From: JBCCMQ01 sp039026235 | GTDB lineage: Bacteria > Pseudomonadota > Alphaproteobacteria > Rhodobacterales > Rhodobacteraceae | DNA: 64,000 nt | NCBI GenBank assembly: GCA_039026235.1 | Contig: JBCCMQ010000011.1 | Coordinates: 75,960 to 139,959, forward strand | Direction of reading: 5' to 3' | Shown here: positions 8,659 through 16,611 of the stretch, piece after piece | How the letters are laid out: each line of letters begins with the position of its first letter | Numbering within the stretch: the first letter of the stretch is position 1 | Notes under the pieces: generated by a model | Seen by the model: the letters and a program-made list of their open reading frames with translations, nothing else | Database searches by the model: none | Told to the model about the DNA's origin: nothing | Made by a program: the position numbers and the translations under genes

Positions 8659-9320
8659 ACGTAGCTGCAGGCTTGATCGAAGGAAAAGCGCGGCAGTTTC
8701 TGGAACAGCGCGCCTTCATCGGCGTAGCCAAGATTGCAGAGAAAGTTCGACCGAAGCGTCGTGCCGGCAAAGAACTCTTCATCGACAATCTGGTTCGAAA
8801 AACCGGACATGGCTCCAACGTCCAGTCCAAGCGCCCGCGCTGCGATCATGAAATAGGCGCCTTGCAGAGTGCCATTCCGAAATGCGGTTTCCTCGCAATG
8901 GGCCACTTTGCCCTCAAAAAACGGCCGCCGGTCTTCATGTGGAAAAAGAAACGGCAACTCGCGCCAGAACTCGACGTCATGGGCGATGATTGCCGTGACA
9001 GGCGCCCCCATCATTTTCTCGACGTTCTTCGGCTTCAGTGACTTTGCCAGGCGTTCCTTGCCTTCGGCCGAGGTCACAAAAAAGAAGCGCGCCGGACAGC
9101 AGTTCATGCTGGTTGGGCCTGAGGCCGTGATATCATAGACCGTCTCAAGCAAGGCCTTCGGAACGGGCCGATCCGTCCAAGCATAATGCGATCTTGCCCC
9201 GCTCAGGATGACGTCGATTGCATTTTGGTCCAACGAAGGCAGCCGCTCTTTCAACGCGCGAAAGCCCTGTTGCGCAGCGGCGCGGGCATCTTCAAGTTCC
9301 TTGCCGACGGGCGCGTTCAT
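8655..9320 (-). CDS. Nitroreductase-family flavoprotein resembling RutE / malonic semialdehyde reductase
   Basis: This 221-residue FMN-dependent reductase has segments that closely follow the RutE/HadB branch from memory: GPTSMNCCPARFFFV, EGKERLAKSL, APVTAIIAHDVEFW, LPFLFPHED, EETAFRNGTLQGAYF, ARALGLDVGAMSGF and RSNFLCNLGY. RutE of the pyrimidine pathway is proposed to reduce malonic semialdehyde to 3-hydroxypropionate. A 25-residue N-terminal extension precedes the core. Its ATG overlaps the stop of the FAH-family gene, and its stop overlaps the OsmC start, so it lies inside a coupled run. No other rut genes are visible here. Assignment to the RutE-like branch is fairly firm; the substrate is inferred. 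Confidence 0.82.
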   Translation of the reverse strand: MNAPVGKELEDARAAAQQGFRALKERLPSLDQNAIDVILSGARSHYAWTDRPVPKALLETVYDITASGPTSMNCCPARFFFVTSAEGKERLAKSLKPKNVEKMMGAPVTAIIAHDVEFWRELPFLFPHEDRRPFFEGKVAHCEETAFRNGTLQGAYFMIAARALGLDVGAMSGFSNQIVDEEFFAGTTLRSNFLCNLGYADEGALFQKLPRFSFDQACSYV

Positions 9321-10198
9321 TCCGCTGCCTTCGACGTTGTCATGTCGGCCTCGTCCACGATGGGATTAGCGCAGATGCCGATTCCTTCGATTTCGATTTC
9401 GACCACTTCACCTGGACGCAGCCAGCGTGGCGGACGTTTGGCATGGCCGACACCGGGCGGTGTGCCCATGGCCATCATGTCGCCGGGATCCAGGGTCGCG
9501 TATTCCGAGATGGTCGCAATCGTGCGCGCAACGCTCCACAGCATGTCCGAGGTTGTGGCGCTTTGCAGGATTTCGTCACCGACGCGCGACTCGATTTTAA
9601 GCCCGGCTGCGCCTTCGGGCAGTTCGTCCGGCGTGACAACCACGGGGCCAATCGGGCCAGTGGCGTCGAAATTCTTGCCGGGGGTCCATTGGTGCGTCTT
9701 GCGCTGATAATCACGCACCGATCCATCGTTGAAAATCGTGTAGCCAAAGACGTGATCAAACGCGTCGGCTTCGGCGATATGCTTGCCGCCACGGCCAATG
9801 ATCACCATCAGCTCGGCTTCATAATCCAGCTTTTCCGAACAGGACGGCCGCACCATCGGAGCGCCTGCAGGGATAAGTGAATTCAGCCCGCGCATGAAAA
9901 GCGCCGGATATTCCGGCACCTCATAGCCGCCTTCCTTGATGTGATCGACATAGTTCAGCCCAAGGCAGATCACCTTGCCCGGACGCGCAACAGGCAGGAG
10001 CGGCGTAATGTGTTCGACCGGCTCCTGCGGGGCACCGCCGGCGTTCGTGAGCAGTGGCTCCAGCGCGACCCGAGATTCGAGAATACCCATCAGGTCAGTT
10101 CCAACCGCCGGGTCGATTGCCGTCAGATTGGTGCCGCTGTCGCCTTCAACAAGATAAACGCCCGGCCCCGCAGCACCTGTCCCAACCATGAAACGCAT
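9317..10198 (-). CDS. Fumarylacetoacetate hydrolase (FAH)-family protein
   Basis: This 293-residue protein has a variable N-terminal domain (to about 85) and a FAH catalytic domain. The divalent-metal carboxylates of the family are visible in DYEAEL (two Glu) and FNDGSVRDYQ (Asp), with the conserved lysine in PGKNFD and the C-terminal MGTPPGVG turn. Family members hydrolyse C-C bonds in 2,4-diketo acids or decarboxylate or hydrate aromatic-pathway intermediates. It is the first gene of the long minus-strand train, with an ATG at 10198 facing the YciI/malonyl-CoA decarboxylase genes across a 94-base promoter region. Together with the intradiol dioxygenase it supports breakdown of a ring-derived compound. 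Confidence 0.88.
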   Translation of the reverse strand: MRFMVGTGAAGPGVYLVEGDSGTNLTAIDPAVGTDLMGILESRVALEPLLTNAGGAPQEPVEHITPLLPVARPGKVICLGLNYVDHIKEGGYEVPEYPALFMRGLNSLIPAGAPMVRPSCSEKLDYEAELMVIIGRGGKHIAEADAFDHVFGYTIFNDGSVRDYQRKTHQWTPGKNFDATGPIGPVVVTPDELPEGAAGLKIESRVGDEILQSATTSDMLWSVARTIATISEYATLDPGDMMAMGTPPGVGHAKRPPRWLRPGEVVEIEIEGIGICANPIVDEADMTTSKAAE

Positions 10199-10292
10199 GT
10201 CTGGCTCTCCCTATATTGTTCCTTTTTTGGCGATTATCTTTTTCATTGTCAAATAATATCGATTTTTTTATTGTGAGGCCAAGGAGTCAGGC
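10199..10292. promoter_or_regulatory. Divergent AT-rich promoter region between the FAH gene train and yciI-like/malonyl-CoA decarboxylase
   Basis: This 94-base intergenic region is much more AT-rich than its surroundings and must hold promoters for both directions. The stretch 10257-10276 begins TATCGAT, continues with a T tract and ends ATTGTGA. A similar string (TATCGAT, G, TTTT, GTGA) occurs at 12737-12752, just upstream of the GntR gene. An AAAAAAATCGA 11-mer is shared, in the other orientation, with 12842-12852. A shared GntR operator is possible. Exact promoter boxes were not assigned. Confidence 0.45.
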
Positions 10293-10679
10293 ATGCCAAG
10301 TTTTTCCGAGTACAAAGCGATGGCCAAGGACCGGGGGTCGCTTGCCTATGAGGTCTTCATGGTCATCAGCCGTCCGGTTTCGCCGCCGGATGAGTTTTCG
10401 AAACACCTGCCGGACCATCTGGCCTATCTCGGTGCAGCAGAAGCCGCAGGCCAGCTGATGTTCGCGGGGCCGTTGTCGGACGAAGCCGGACAAGGGATGT
10501 CTGGGATCGGGCTGCAGATTTGGCGCGCCGCGAACTGGGAAGAGGCGCAGGCCCTTGCCGAAAACGATCCAATGCATACGTCTGGCGTCAAGCGGTTTGA
10601 AATGCGCCGATGGCTAATCAACGAAGGCAGCCTTTCGGTGCAGATCGGATTGTCCAAGGGTGGGATCAGTCTCGACTAG
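10293..10679 (+). CDS. YciI-like (YCII-domain) protein
   Basis: This small 128-residue protein has an AAGGAG ribosome-binding site seven bases before the ATG. It has the ferredoxin-like YCII pattern: a strand with AYEVFMVISRP, a helix with HLPDHLAYLGAAEAAGQL, the MFAGPL strand, and a late helix with ALAENDPMHTSGV, whose aspartate is the usual conserved acidic residue. YCII proteins are small cytoplasmic enzymes or chaperone-like domains; some act in ring-fission pathways as lactone isomerases or dehalogenases. It lies 15 bases before malonyl-CoA decarboxylase and so is cotranscribed. Its substrate is not known. Confidence 0.82.
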   Translation: MPSFSEYKAMAKDRGSLAYEVFMVISRPVSPPDEFSKHLPDHLAYLGAAEAAGQLMFAGPLSDEAGQGMSGIGLQIWRAANWEEAQALAENDPMHTSGVKRFEMRRWLINEGSLSVQIGLSKGGISLD

Positions 10680-10694
10680 CACAAAGGTGCAGGT

Positions 10695-11996
10695 ATGGCC
10701 CGGAACGGATATTTCGCAAACCTCTTATCCACGGTTTTCGACCAACGGCGGATCGGGCGTGTGCACGACGACACGCGTTCAATCATCGAACAGTCCCGGG
10801 ACCTGATCGCGGCGACTGGTGAGACCGCAATCTTGCGCACTGCGGCATCGGTTCTTTCCACTTACGGCAAGCTGACCACTGAGGAAAAGAATCGTTTCTT
10901 CCGGTTCCTGGTCGATGAGTTGGACATCGACGCGGCGCAGGTGGCCGAGGCGGCACTGCGATACGGGTCAGAGCCCACCTCAGAGCGGCTGAGTGCATTG
11001 TTTAAAGCAACTGAACCATCAAGGCAGACGCTGTTCAGAAATCTCAATCATGCCGATGGCGCCACGGCACAATTGGTCGCCCTGCGCCAGGACCTTTTGG
11101 CAGAAGGCCGCAATAACGCCGACTACGCCAAAATCGATCTGGACCTGGTTCACCTCTTCACCTCTTGGTTCAATCGCGGCTTTCTGGTTCTGCGGCCGAT
11201 CGACTGGTACACGCCGGCAGAGATACTGGAAAAGATCATTGCCTACGAAGCCGTACACCAGATCAACGACTGGGATGATCTCAGGCGGCGCCTCAAACCG
11301 GACGACCGTCGCTGCTACGCCTACTTTCATCCGCGCATGCCGGATGACCCGCTGATTTTTGTCGAGATCGCCTTGTCCCGGGGCATCCCGGAATCGATCC
11401 AGTCCGTTCTCTCGGAAGATCGCGAACCGATTGCCGCCGAGGCGATGGATACGGCGGTGTTCTATTCGATCTCAAACTGCCAGCCGGGCCTGTATGGCAT
11501 CTCGTTCGGCGAGTTTCTGATCAAGCACGTTGTCGCTGATTTGTCAGACGAACTTCCACAGCTGAAAGAATTCGTGACGCTTTCACCCATACCCGGGCTG
11601 CGTCAGTGGGTTGAGACGGCCGACGGCATCGATCCCGAATTGATCGCAGCGCTCAGCGACACGGGAATAGAGGAAAATGGCGAAGTTCTAAGGTCATTAG
11701 CGGCGCACTATTTGGCCGATGTTAAGCGCGGCGATGGTCTTCCACGCGACCCGGTCGCGCGTTTTCATCTGTCCAATGGTGCCGAAATTCACAACCTTCT
11801 CGCGTCCGCCGATCTGTCAGACAATGGCGTGCGGCAATCCTTCGGCGCCATGGTCAACTATCGCTACGATGTTCAAAAGCTTGAAGAAAACAGCGAAGCA
11901 TTCGCTACCGAGAACGCGATTTCCGTGTCCCGTCCGGTACAAGCCTTGCGGCGCGGGGCAACTTCGCATCTGGGATGGGAAGGGGCGGCCGCCTAA
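10695..11996 (+). CDS. Malonyl-CoA decarboxylase
   Basis: This 433-residue enzyme would convert malonyl-CoA to acetyl-CoA and CO2. Two parts of the catalytic acetyltransferase-like domain are diagnostic. One is FVTLSPIPGLRQW at about 290-302. The other is RFHLSNGAEIHNLL, followed by the DLSDNGVRQSFGAMVNYRYD block, which carries the conserved His-Leu-x-Asn-Gly-Ala and Met-Val-Asn-Tyr patterns. An N-terminal helical domain precedes these, and the length is typical. A CAGG site precedes the ATG. Its partner is the YciI-like gene. Located next to a RutE-like reductase, it suggests that the nearby pathway yields malonate-level products that are drained to acetyl-CoA. Confidence 0.92.
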   Translation: MARNGYFANLLSTVFDQRRIGRVHDDTRSIIEQSRDLIAATGETAILRTAASVLSTYGKLTTEEKNRFFRFLVDELDIDAAQVAEAALRYGSEPTSERLSALFKATEPSRQTLFRNLNHADGATAQLVALRQDLLAEGRNNADYAKIDLDLVHLFTSWFNRGFLVLRPIDWYTPAEILEKIIAYEAVHQINDWDDLRRRLKPDDRRCYAYFHPRMPDDPLIFVEIALSRGIPESIQSVLSEDREPIAAEAMDTAVFYSISNCQPGLYGISFGEFLIKHVVADLSDELPQLKEFVTLSPIPGLRQWVETADGIDPELIAALSDTGIEENGEVLRSLAAHYLADVKRGDGLPRDPVARFHLSNGAEIHNLLASADLSDNGVRQSFGAMVNYRYDVQKLEENSEAFATENAISVSRPVQALRRGATSHLGWEGAAA

Positions 11997-12021
11997 ACGA
12001 ACCAGGGTCTTCAGTCGTGGC

Positions 12022-12726
12022 TCAGGCGGTGCTCGCCGACAGCTGGTGTTCCTCCAGCCGCTCAACCAGAAACTGCCCCGTCCGGCGGTAGTGCTGTATC
12101 AGACAGACTGAGGCAAGCTCTGCGTCGCGGTCCATCGCGGCACCCAGAATATCGGCATGTTCCTTGCTGACATCGCGCGCCTGATAGGCCTCGGACCTTC
12201 CAGCAAGATGACGGTAGCGGATGTTCAGATCGTACAGGCGGTCGCAGAATTTCTGCAGAATCGGTGAATGGCAAGCTGACAGCAGCGCCATGTGAAAGGC
12301 TTTGTGCTGACGCTCGAACTCAGACACTTGGCTTCGGGCAGTGCGTGTCATCCTGTGATGCGCAAGCACAAGGGTTTCTTCCCAGTCCTTGTTCGCATTC
12401 TGGATACTTTCGCGCAGGGCCATGTCTTCAAGTGCACAGCGCAGTTTCAGTATCTCACGAAACTGGGTTGCACTGATCTCGGCGACGCGAAAACCGCGCT
12501 GATCGATCCGCTCGACCAATTGGTCCGATGTCAGCAGGCTCAGCGCCTCGCGGATGGGCGACGCGCCGGTGTCCAGCATCTCTTTGAGGGTATCGACCTT
12601 AAGTTTGGCCCCGGGCAGCATTTTGCCTGTCAGTATGAGATCGCGAAGATCCTCGTACACACGTCGTGTTGTGGAAACGCTCTGACCGGAAGCGGTCGGG
12701 GGCGAAAATTGCATCGAGGCCGCCAT
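12022..12726 (-). CDS. GntR-family transcriptional regulator (FCD/FadR subfamily)
   Basis: This 234-residue protein has an N-terminal winged helix (about residues 20-85) including VYEDLRDLILTGKMLPGAKL and the recognition helix around TGASPIREALSLL. An all-helical FCD ligand-binding domain follows, with LRCALEDMALRES and FHMALLSACHSPIL carrying the conserved Asp/His metal-binding positions. Such regulators usually repress catabolic genes until a carboxylate binds. The gene ends 26 bases from the convergent malonyl-CoA decarboxylase and is divergent from TRAP system 2, so it probably controls that transporter and perhaps the 10.2 kb promoter. ATG 12726 is used; an ATG four codons later is possible. 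Confidence 0.9.
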   Translation of the reverse strand: MAASMQFSPPTASGQSVSTTRRVYEDLRDLILTGKMLPGAKLKVDTLKEMLDTGASPIREALSLLTSDQLVERIDQRGFRVAEISATQFREILKLRCALEDMALRESIQNANKDWEETLVLAHHRMTRTARSQVSEFERQHKAFHMALLSACHSPILQKFCDRLYDLNIRYRHLAGRSEAYQARDVSKEHADILGAAMDRDAELASVCLIQHYRRTGQFLVERLEEHQLSASTA

Positions 12727-12930
12727 AGTCTTTATTTATCGATGTTTTGTGAAAAGTCCAACAATAATCGCCGGAAAGAGCTTGCTTAGCGGTAGTGAAC
12801 CCGATTTTTCCATGCTCAGACTGTTTTTTACGACATGAAGCAAAAAAATCGACAAATTGTCTTACACGCACTACAACATCCTTAATGAACAAGGCTTGCG
12901 CAAAGCCTTGGCGACCAGGGAGGAAAACAA
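12727..12930. promoter_or_regulatory. Divergent control region of GntR gene and TRAP system 2
   Basis: This 204-base region is AT-rich. It holds the TATCGAT..TTTTGTGA string at 12737-12752 near the GntR start and an AAAAAAATCGA word at 12842-12852 followed by CAAATTGTCTTAC. Both resemble the AT-rich element at 10257-10276. A hairpin with 8-bp arms (CAAGGCTT/AAGCCTTG, loop GCGCA, 12890-12910) lies directly upstream of the GGGAGGA ribosome-binding site of the binding-protein gene at 12931. These are reasonable candidates for regulator binding and mRNA leader structure, respectively. Confidence 0.5.
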
Positions 12931-13959
12931 ATGAAGCTATGGCACGCACTTTGGGTAGCGGCGCTGGGACTTGTCATGACGGTCTCATCGGCATCCGCCC
13001 AGACCCGTATGTTGGTCAATTGTTTTTGGCCGCCGCAGCACTTCATGTGCCAAGAAATTCTTCCGACTTGGATCGGCTGGGTGGAAGAAGCCACCGAAGG
13101 CAGGGTGCAGGCGATCATTCCGCCCAAATCGCTGGCCGCACCGCCCGAACAGTGGGACAGTTTGGAAAAGGGCATCATGGATGTCTCGGCTCAGTTTAAC
13201 GGCTTTATCCAGAACCGGGTCCAGGGTCCGCTGGTCGCCATGAATCTGTTCACTGGTATTCAGGATGCGCCCGCGATGAGCCAGGCGCTGTGGGAAACGC
13301 ACGAGCAGTTCTTCCCGGATGAATATGAAGGCATCAAGGTTCTGTCCATGTGGGTCATTACGCCGGGCGAGGTCTGGAGCCAGACCGATGATCCAATCCT
13401 GTCGGTCGACGATCTGGCCAACCGCAAGATCTGGGCACTGCCCGGACCTCCAGCCAACCTGCTTAAGGGTCTGGGGTCGGGCGTGGTTGCCGGACCTGCA
13501 GTGCAGGCCAACGAGGTGATTTCGCGCGGGGTTGTCGACGGCTACATCGCGCTCAGCGTCAACAGCGCCGATACATTCCAGCTTTTGCCGTACTCAAAGT
13601 CGCGCACGCGCTTCCAGCGCGGTCTTTACACCACGTCCTTCTCGCTTCTGATGGCCGAAGACAAATGGGGCGAGTTGTCAGAGGCAGACCAAGAGGCAAT
13701 CATGTCGGTGTCCGGGCCCGCCTTCGGCCGTATGGCGTCACAGTTCTGGGTGGATCGGGACATCGCAAGCGAAAGCAAGTTGGCGGAGTTCGACGTCGAG
13801 ACCTTCGATGCGCCAGAGGAATTCGAACAGGCCCTGGTGGACGCATCGGAAGGCATTACCAAGGCATGGATCGAAAAGGCTTCGGCCAAAGGTATTGATG
13901 CTGCCGCTGCGCTTGAGTTCTACCAGAACCGCACGGCGGAAATCGCCGCAGGCAACTGA
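12931..13959 (+). CDS. TRAP transporter periplasmic solute-binding protein, DctP type (system 2)
   Basis: This 342-residue exported protein has a signal peptide of about 23 residues (MKLWHALWVAALG, hydrophobic core, cleavage after ASAQ). A GGGAGGA ribosome-binding site precedes it. The mature part follows the DctP fold, including LSVDDLANRKIWALPG and a C-terminal long helix region beginning FGRMASQFWVDRD. It contains two early cysteines (VNCFWPP and MCQEI), unusual for this family, which could form a disulfide. It would bind a periplasmic organic acid for the DctQM pair downstream. It is only distantly similar by eye to the system 1 protein, so a different ligand is likely. Confidence 0.9.
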   Translation: MKLWHALWVAALGLVMTVSSASAQTRMLVNCFWPPQHFMCQEILPTWIGWVEEATEGRVQAIIPPKSLAAPPEQWDSLEKGIMDVSAQFNGFIQNRVQGPLVAMNLFTGIQDAPAMSQALWETHEQFFPDEYEGIKVLSMWVITPGEVWSQTDDPILSVDDLANRKIWALPGPPANLLKGLGSGVVAGPAVQANEVISRGVVDGYIALSVNSADTFQLLPYSKSRTRFQRGLYTTSFSLLMAEDKWGELSEADQEAIMSVSGPAFGRMASQFWVDRDIASESKLAEFDVETFDAPEEFEQALVDASEGITKAWIEKASAKGIDAAAALEFYQNRTAEIAAGN

Positions 13960-13973
13960 GAGAAAACACGTCG

Positions 13974-14483
13974 ATGAAGGCATTTGCGGCCGCTGCGCTG
14001 CCTCGCATTCTTAGCGTGCTCGAGTGGGTATCGGCGATCTTGCTCTTCACAATGATGATGCTGACCTTCATCGACGTGGTCGGCCGCTATGTGTTCACCG
14101 CCCCGGTTTTCGGGGCGGCCGAAATGATCCAGTTTCTGCTAGCAATCACCATCTTTGCCGGTCTGAGCCTTGTGAACGCCCACGACGACCACATCGTGGT
14201 CGAGCTGTTTGAGCCCCAGATCAAGCGTGCAATGGGCCCGGCGCACCGGTACATCGTGCAGGGGTTTTCGGTCTTCGCGATGGCCTTCATCACCTGGGAG
14301 CTGACCGAGTTCGCGATCGAGGCGCATCAACTGGGCAAGATAACCATCGTGCTTGAATGGCCGCTGGTAATCGTTGCGGGCTCGGTGGCTGTCCTGTCGG
14401 CTGTCAGCCTGATTGCCCAGATCTTGGGGCTTTTCCTGCGAGAGCCCGACCACGAAGCCACTGACCACGCGAGCCCGCTGTGA
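13974..14483 (+). CDS. TRAP transporter small permease, DctQ type (system 2)
   Basis: This 169-residue protein has four hydrophobic segments and the DctQ-type stretch GRYVFTAPVFGAAEMIQFLL after the first. It lies 14 bases after the binding-protein gene, and its stop overlaps the GTG of the large permease (GTGA), so the three subunits are translated together. No hairpin separates binding protein and permease here, unlike in system 3. The C-terminal tail is short and charged. Confidence 0.9.
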   Translation: MKAFAAAALPRILSVLEWVSAILLFTMMMLTFIDVVGRYVFTAPVFGAAEMIQFLLAITIFAGLSLVNAHDDHIVVELFEPQIKRAMGPAHRYIVQGFSVFAMAFITWELTEFAIEAHQLGKITIVLEWPLVIVAGSVAVLSAVSLIAQILGLFLREPDHEATDHASPL

Positions 14484-15775
14484 CCACTGCACTCATCGGC
14501 TTTGCAGTTCTCATCGCCCTTTGCTTCTTTGGCCTGCGCGTCGGCTTTGCAACGCTTATCGTCGGCGTCGTTGGCTTCGCGCTGCAGCGTGGACCGGAAG
14601 CGGCCTTTGCCATGGCTGGCCAGCAGATCATGGAAGACGCGATGAACTATAATCTCAGCGTCATACCTCTGTTCATACTGATGGGAGTTTTCATTTATCG
14701 CGCAGACGTCAGCCGCGATCTCTACGACGCCGCCTATTCGGGTCTGGGCCGTTTCCGTGGCGGTCTGGCCCTGTCGACGGTGGTGGCGTGCGCCGGGTTC
14801 TCGGCCGTGTGCGGCTCGTCTCTGGCCACGGCGGCCACCATGTCGAAAGTCGCGATGCCGCCCATGAAGCGCTACGCCTATTCCGACAGTCTGGCGACGG
14901 GCACGATCGCGTCCGGCGGAACGCTGGGCATCATGATCCCCCCGTCCGTGCCGCTGGTGATTTACGGCATCGTGGCAGAAGTCGATATAGGACTGCTTTT
15001 CATGGCAGGCATCCTGCCGGGTCTCATGCTGGTCGGTCTGTTCATGGGCGCGGTTGCCGTCACGGTGCGCATCGACCCCGATGCAGGTCCCGCGGGCGAC
15101 CCCCTGCCCGACGAAGACCGCCGCCGCGCGCTGAGGGTTGTCTGGCCGGTAATCGGACTTTTCGTGGTCGTCCTGGGCGGAATCTACGGCTCGATTTTCA
15201 CGCCGACGGAAGCATCGGGTATCGGCGCATTCGGCGCGGCTGTGATCGCGTATTGGCGCGGACATCTGCGGCGTCTGAGCGAATGGAAAGATGCGCTGGT
15301 CGAGGCCTGCAAGACCACCGCAAGCCTGTTCATCGTGATATTCGGCGCACTGGTATTCGCCCAGTTCATCAATTTGTCCGGCATGCCCTACGACATTGTT
15401 TTCATGGTCTCGGACATGAATTTGACACCCTATCAGTTGGTAATAGCAATCGCGTTCATCGCGGTGTTGATGGGCATGATCTTTGAATCGATCGGCATTC
15501 TGCTGCTGCTGGTTCCGGTGTTTTTGCCGACGCTTTATCAGTCAGGCGTCGACATGATCTGGTTCGGCATCGTCGTCGTAGTGGTCACCGAACTGGGGTT
15601 GATAACGCCGCCCATCGGTATGAACGTGTTCGTGGTGAAATCGGTGATCCCTCAGGTCTTGCTTGGAAAGATCTTTCGCGGGGTGATCCCGTTCATTTTT
15701 GCAATTCTGGTGGCACTTTTGATGGTGTTCCTGGTGCCGGGTCTGGCGACCTGGCTGCCGTCCATTCTGAGATAG
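14480..15775 (+). CDS. TRAP transporter large permease, DctM type (system 2)
   Basis: This 431-residue multi-spanning inner-membrane protein begins with GTG at 14480. It shows the DctM hallmarks CGSSLATAATMSKVAMP, GTLGIMIPPSVPLVIYG and, near the C-terminus, TELGLITPPIGMNVFV. It forms the transport channel with the DctQ subunit and uses the sodium gradient. The following GST gene starts 15 bases downstream and a sulfatase comes next, so the operon links uptake to two enzymes. A sulfated or ether-linked organic substrate is conceivable, but this rests on gene order alone. Confidence 0.93.
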   Translation: MTTALIGFAVLIALCFFGLRVGFATLIVGVVGFALQRGPEAAFAMAGQQIMEDAMNYNLSVIPLFILMGVFIYRADVSRDLYDAAYSGLGRFRGGLALSTVVACAGFSAVCGSSLATAATMSKVAMPPMKRYAYSDSLATGTIASGGTLGIMIPPSVPLVIYGIVAEVDIGLLFMAGILPGLMLVGLFMGAVAVTVRIDPDAGPAGDPLPDEDRRRALRVVWPVIGLFVVVLGGIYGSIFTPTEASGIGAFGAAVIAYWRGHLRRLSEWKDALVEACKTTASLFIVIFGALVFAQFINLSGMPYDIVFMVSDMNLTPYQLVIAIAFIAVLMGMIFESIGILLLLVPVFLPTLYQSGVDMIWFGIVVVVVTELGLITPPIGMNVFVVKSVIPQVLLGKIFRGVIPFIFAILVALLMVFLVPGLATWLPSILR

Positions 15776-15790
15776 AAAGCAAGGTTTGCC

Positions 15791-16585
15791 ATGCTCGCAC
15801 TTTACCACGGCGCCAACTCGGTCTGTTCGATCAAGGTCCGCATCGTTCTGGAAGAAAAGGGACTGGACTGGGAAAGCCGCCATATCGACCTTCCGAAAGG
15901 CGAGCAGTTCAGCGAGGCATACAAACAGGTCAATCCGCGCTCTATCGTGCCCGTCCTTGATCACGACGGGCGGCTTGTCCACGAATCGAGCGTCATCAGC
16001 GAATACGTCGATGGCCTGGGCGATGGACCACCGTTACAGCCGTCAGATCCTTTCCTTCAGGCCAAGTCGCGGACTTGGGGCATCTACACGCTGGAGTATC
16101 ATGACAGCGTGAACACGCTGACATTCGCCAGCTACCAACGCCAGATGCTTCTCAAAAAGCCCGCCGAGGAACTGGCCGCACGCTGGGCCAGCATGCCCAA
16201 CCGTATCCGAGCCCGTAAAATGAAAGATCTGGTCGAACGCGGCGCCGTCAGTGACTATGTTCCGGTCGCGCTTGAAAGCCTCCAAAGAATGTGTGCCGCC
16301 GTCGAAGCGGATCTTTCCGAGACACCCTGGCTTTTGGGCCAAGACTTTAGCTTGGCCGATGCGCTGCTGGCGGCTTACTTCTACCGCGTCGAATGCATAG
16401 GCCTTTCCGCATTGTGGGAGACGCGGTTTCCCCGAACGACCCAATGGTGGGGACACCTGCGCGAACGCCCTGCGTTCAGGCAGGCGACCGATCCCTGGCT
16501 TGACGCTGCGGCGCGCGCGAAAATCGCCGATGCCGGACAACAGGCGTTTTTGTCCACTGACCGGTTTGCAGCGTATCTGAGCTAG
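15791..16585 (+). CDS. Glutathione S-transferase family protein
   Basis: This 264-residue protein has an N-terminal thioredoxin-like domain (residues 1-78) and an all-helical C-terminal domain. The N-terminal YHGANSVCSIKVRIVLEEKG holds Ser/Cys in the position of the catalytic residue. NPRSIVPVLDHDG has the cis-proline, and LVHESSVISEYVD has the Glu-Ser pair that binds the glutathione gamma-glutamyl group. The CSxKVR pattern also occurs in bacterial beta-etherase-type GSTs such as LigE/LigF, so ether cleavage is possible. It sits between a TRAP permease and a sulfatase in one transcript. Substrate unknown. Confidence 0.87.
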   Translation: MLALYHGANSVCSIKVRIVLEEKGLDWESRHIDLPKGEQFSEAYKQVNPRSIVPVLDHDGRLVHESSVISEYVDGLGDGPPLQPSDPFLQAKSRTWGIYTLEYHDSVNTLTFASYQRQMLLKKPAEELAARWASMPNRIRARKMKDLVERGAVSDYVPVALESLQRMCAAVEADLSETPWLLGQDFSLADALLAAYFYRVECIGLSALWETRFPRTTQWWGHLRERPAFRQATDPWLDAAARAKIADAGQQAFLSTDRFAAYLS

Positions 16586-16611
16586 GGACAGCCGGACGAA
16601 CGGGGGCGGCG

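Noticed and set aside
14327..15265. 312-codon minus-strand open frame opposite the system 2 TRAP permease
   Set aside because: Its extreme His/Arg/Gln composition indicates a shadow of the membrane-protein gene on the plus strand.
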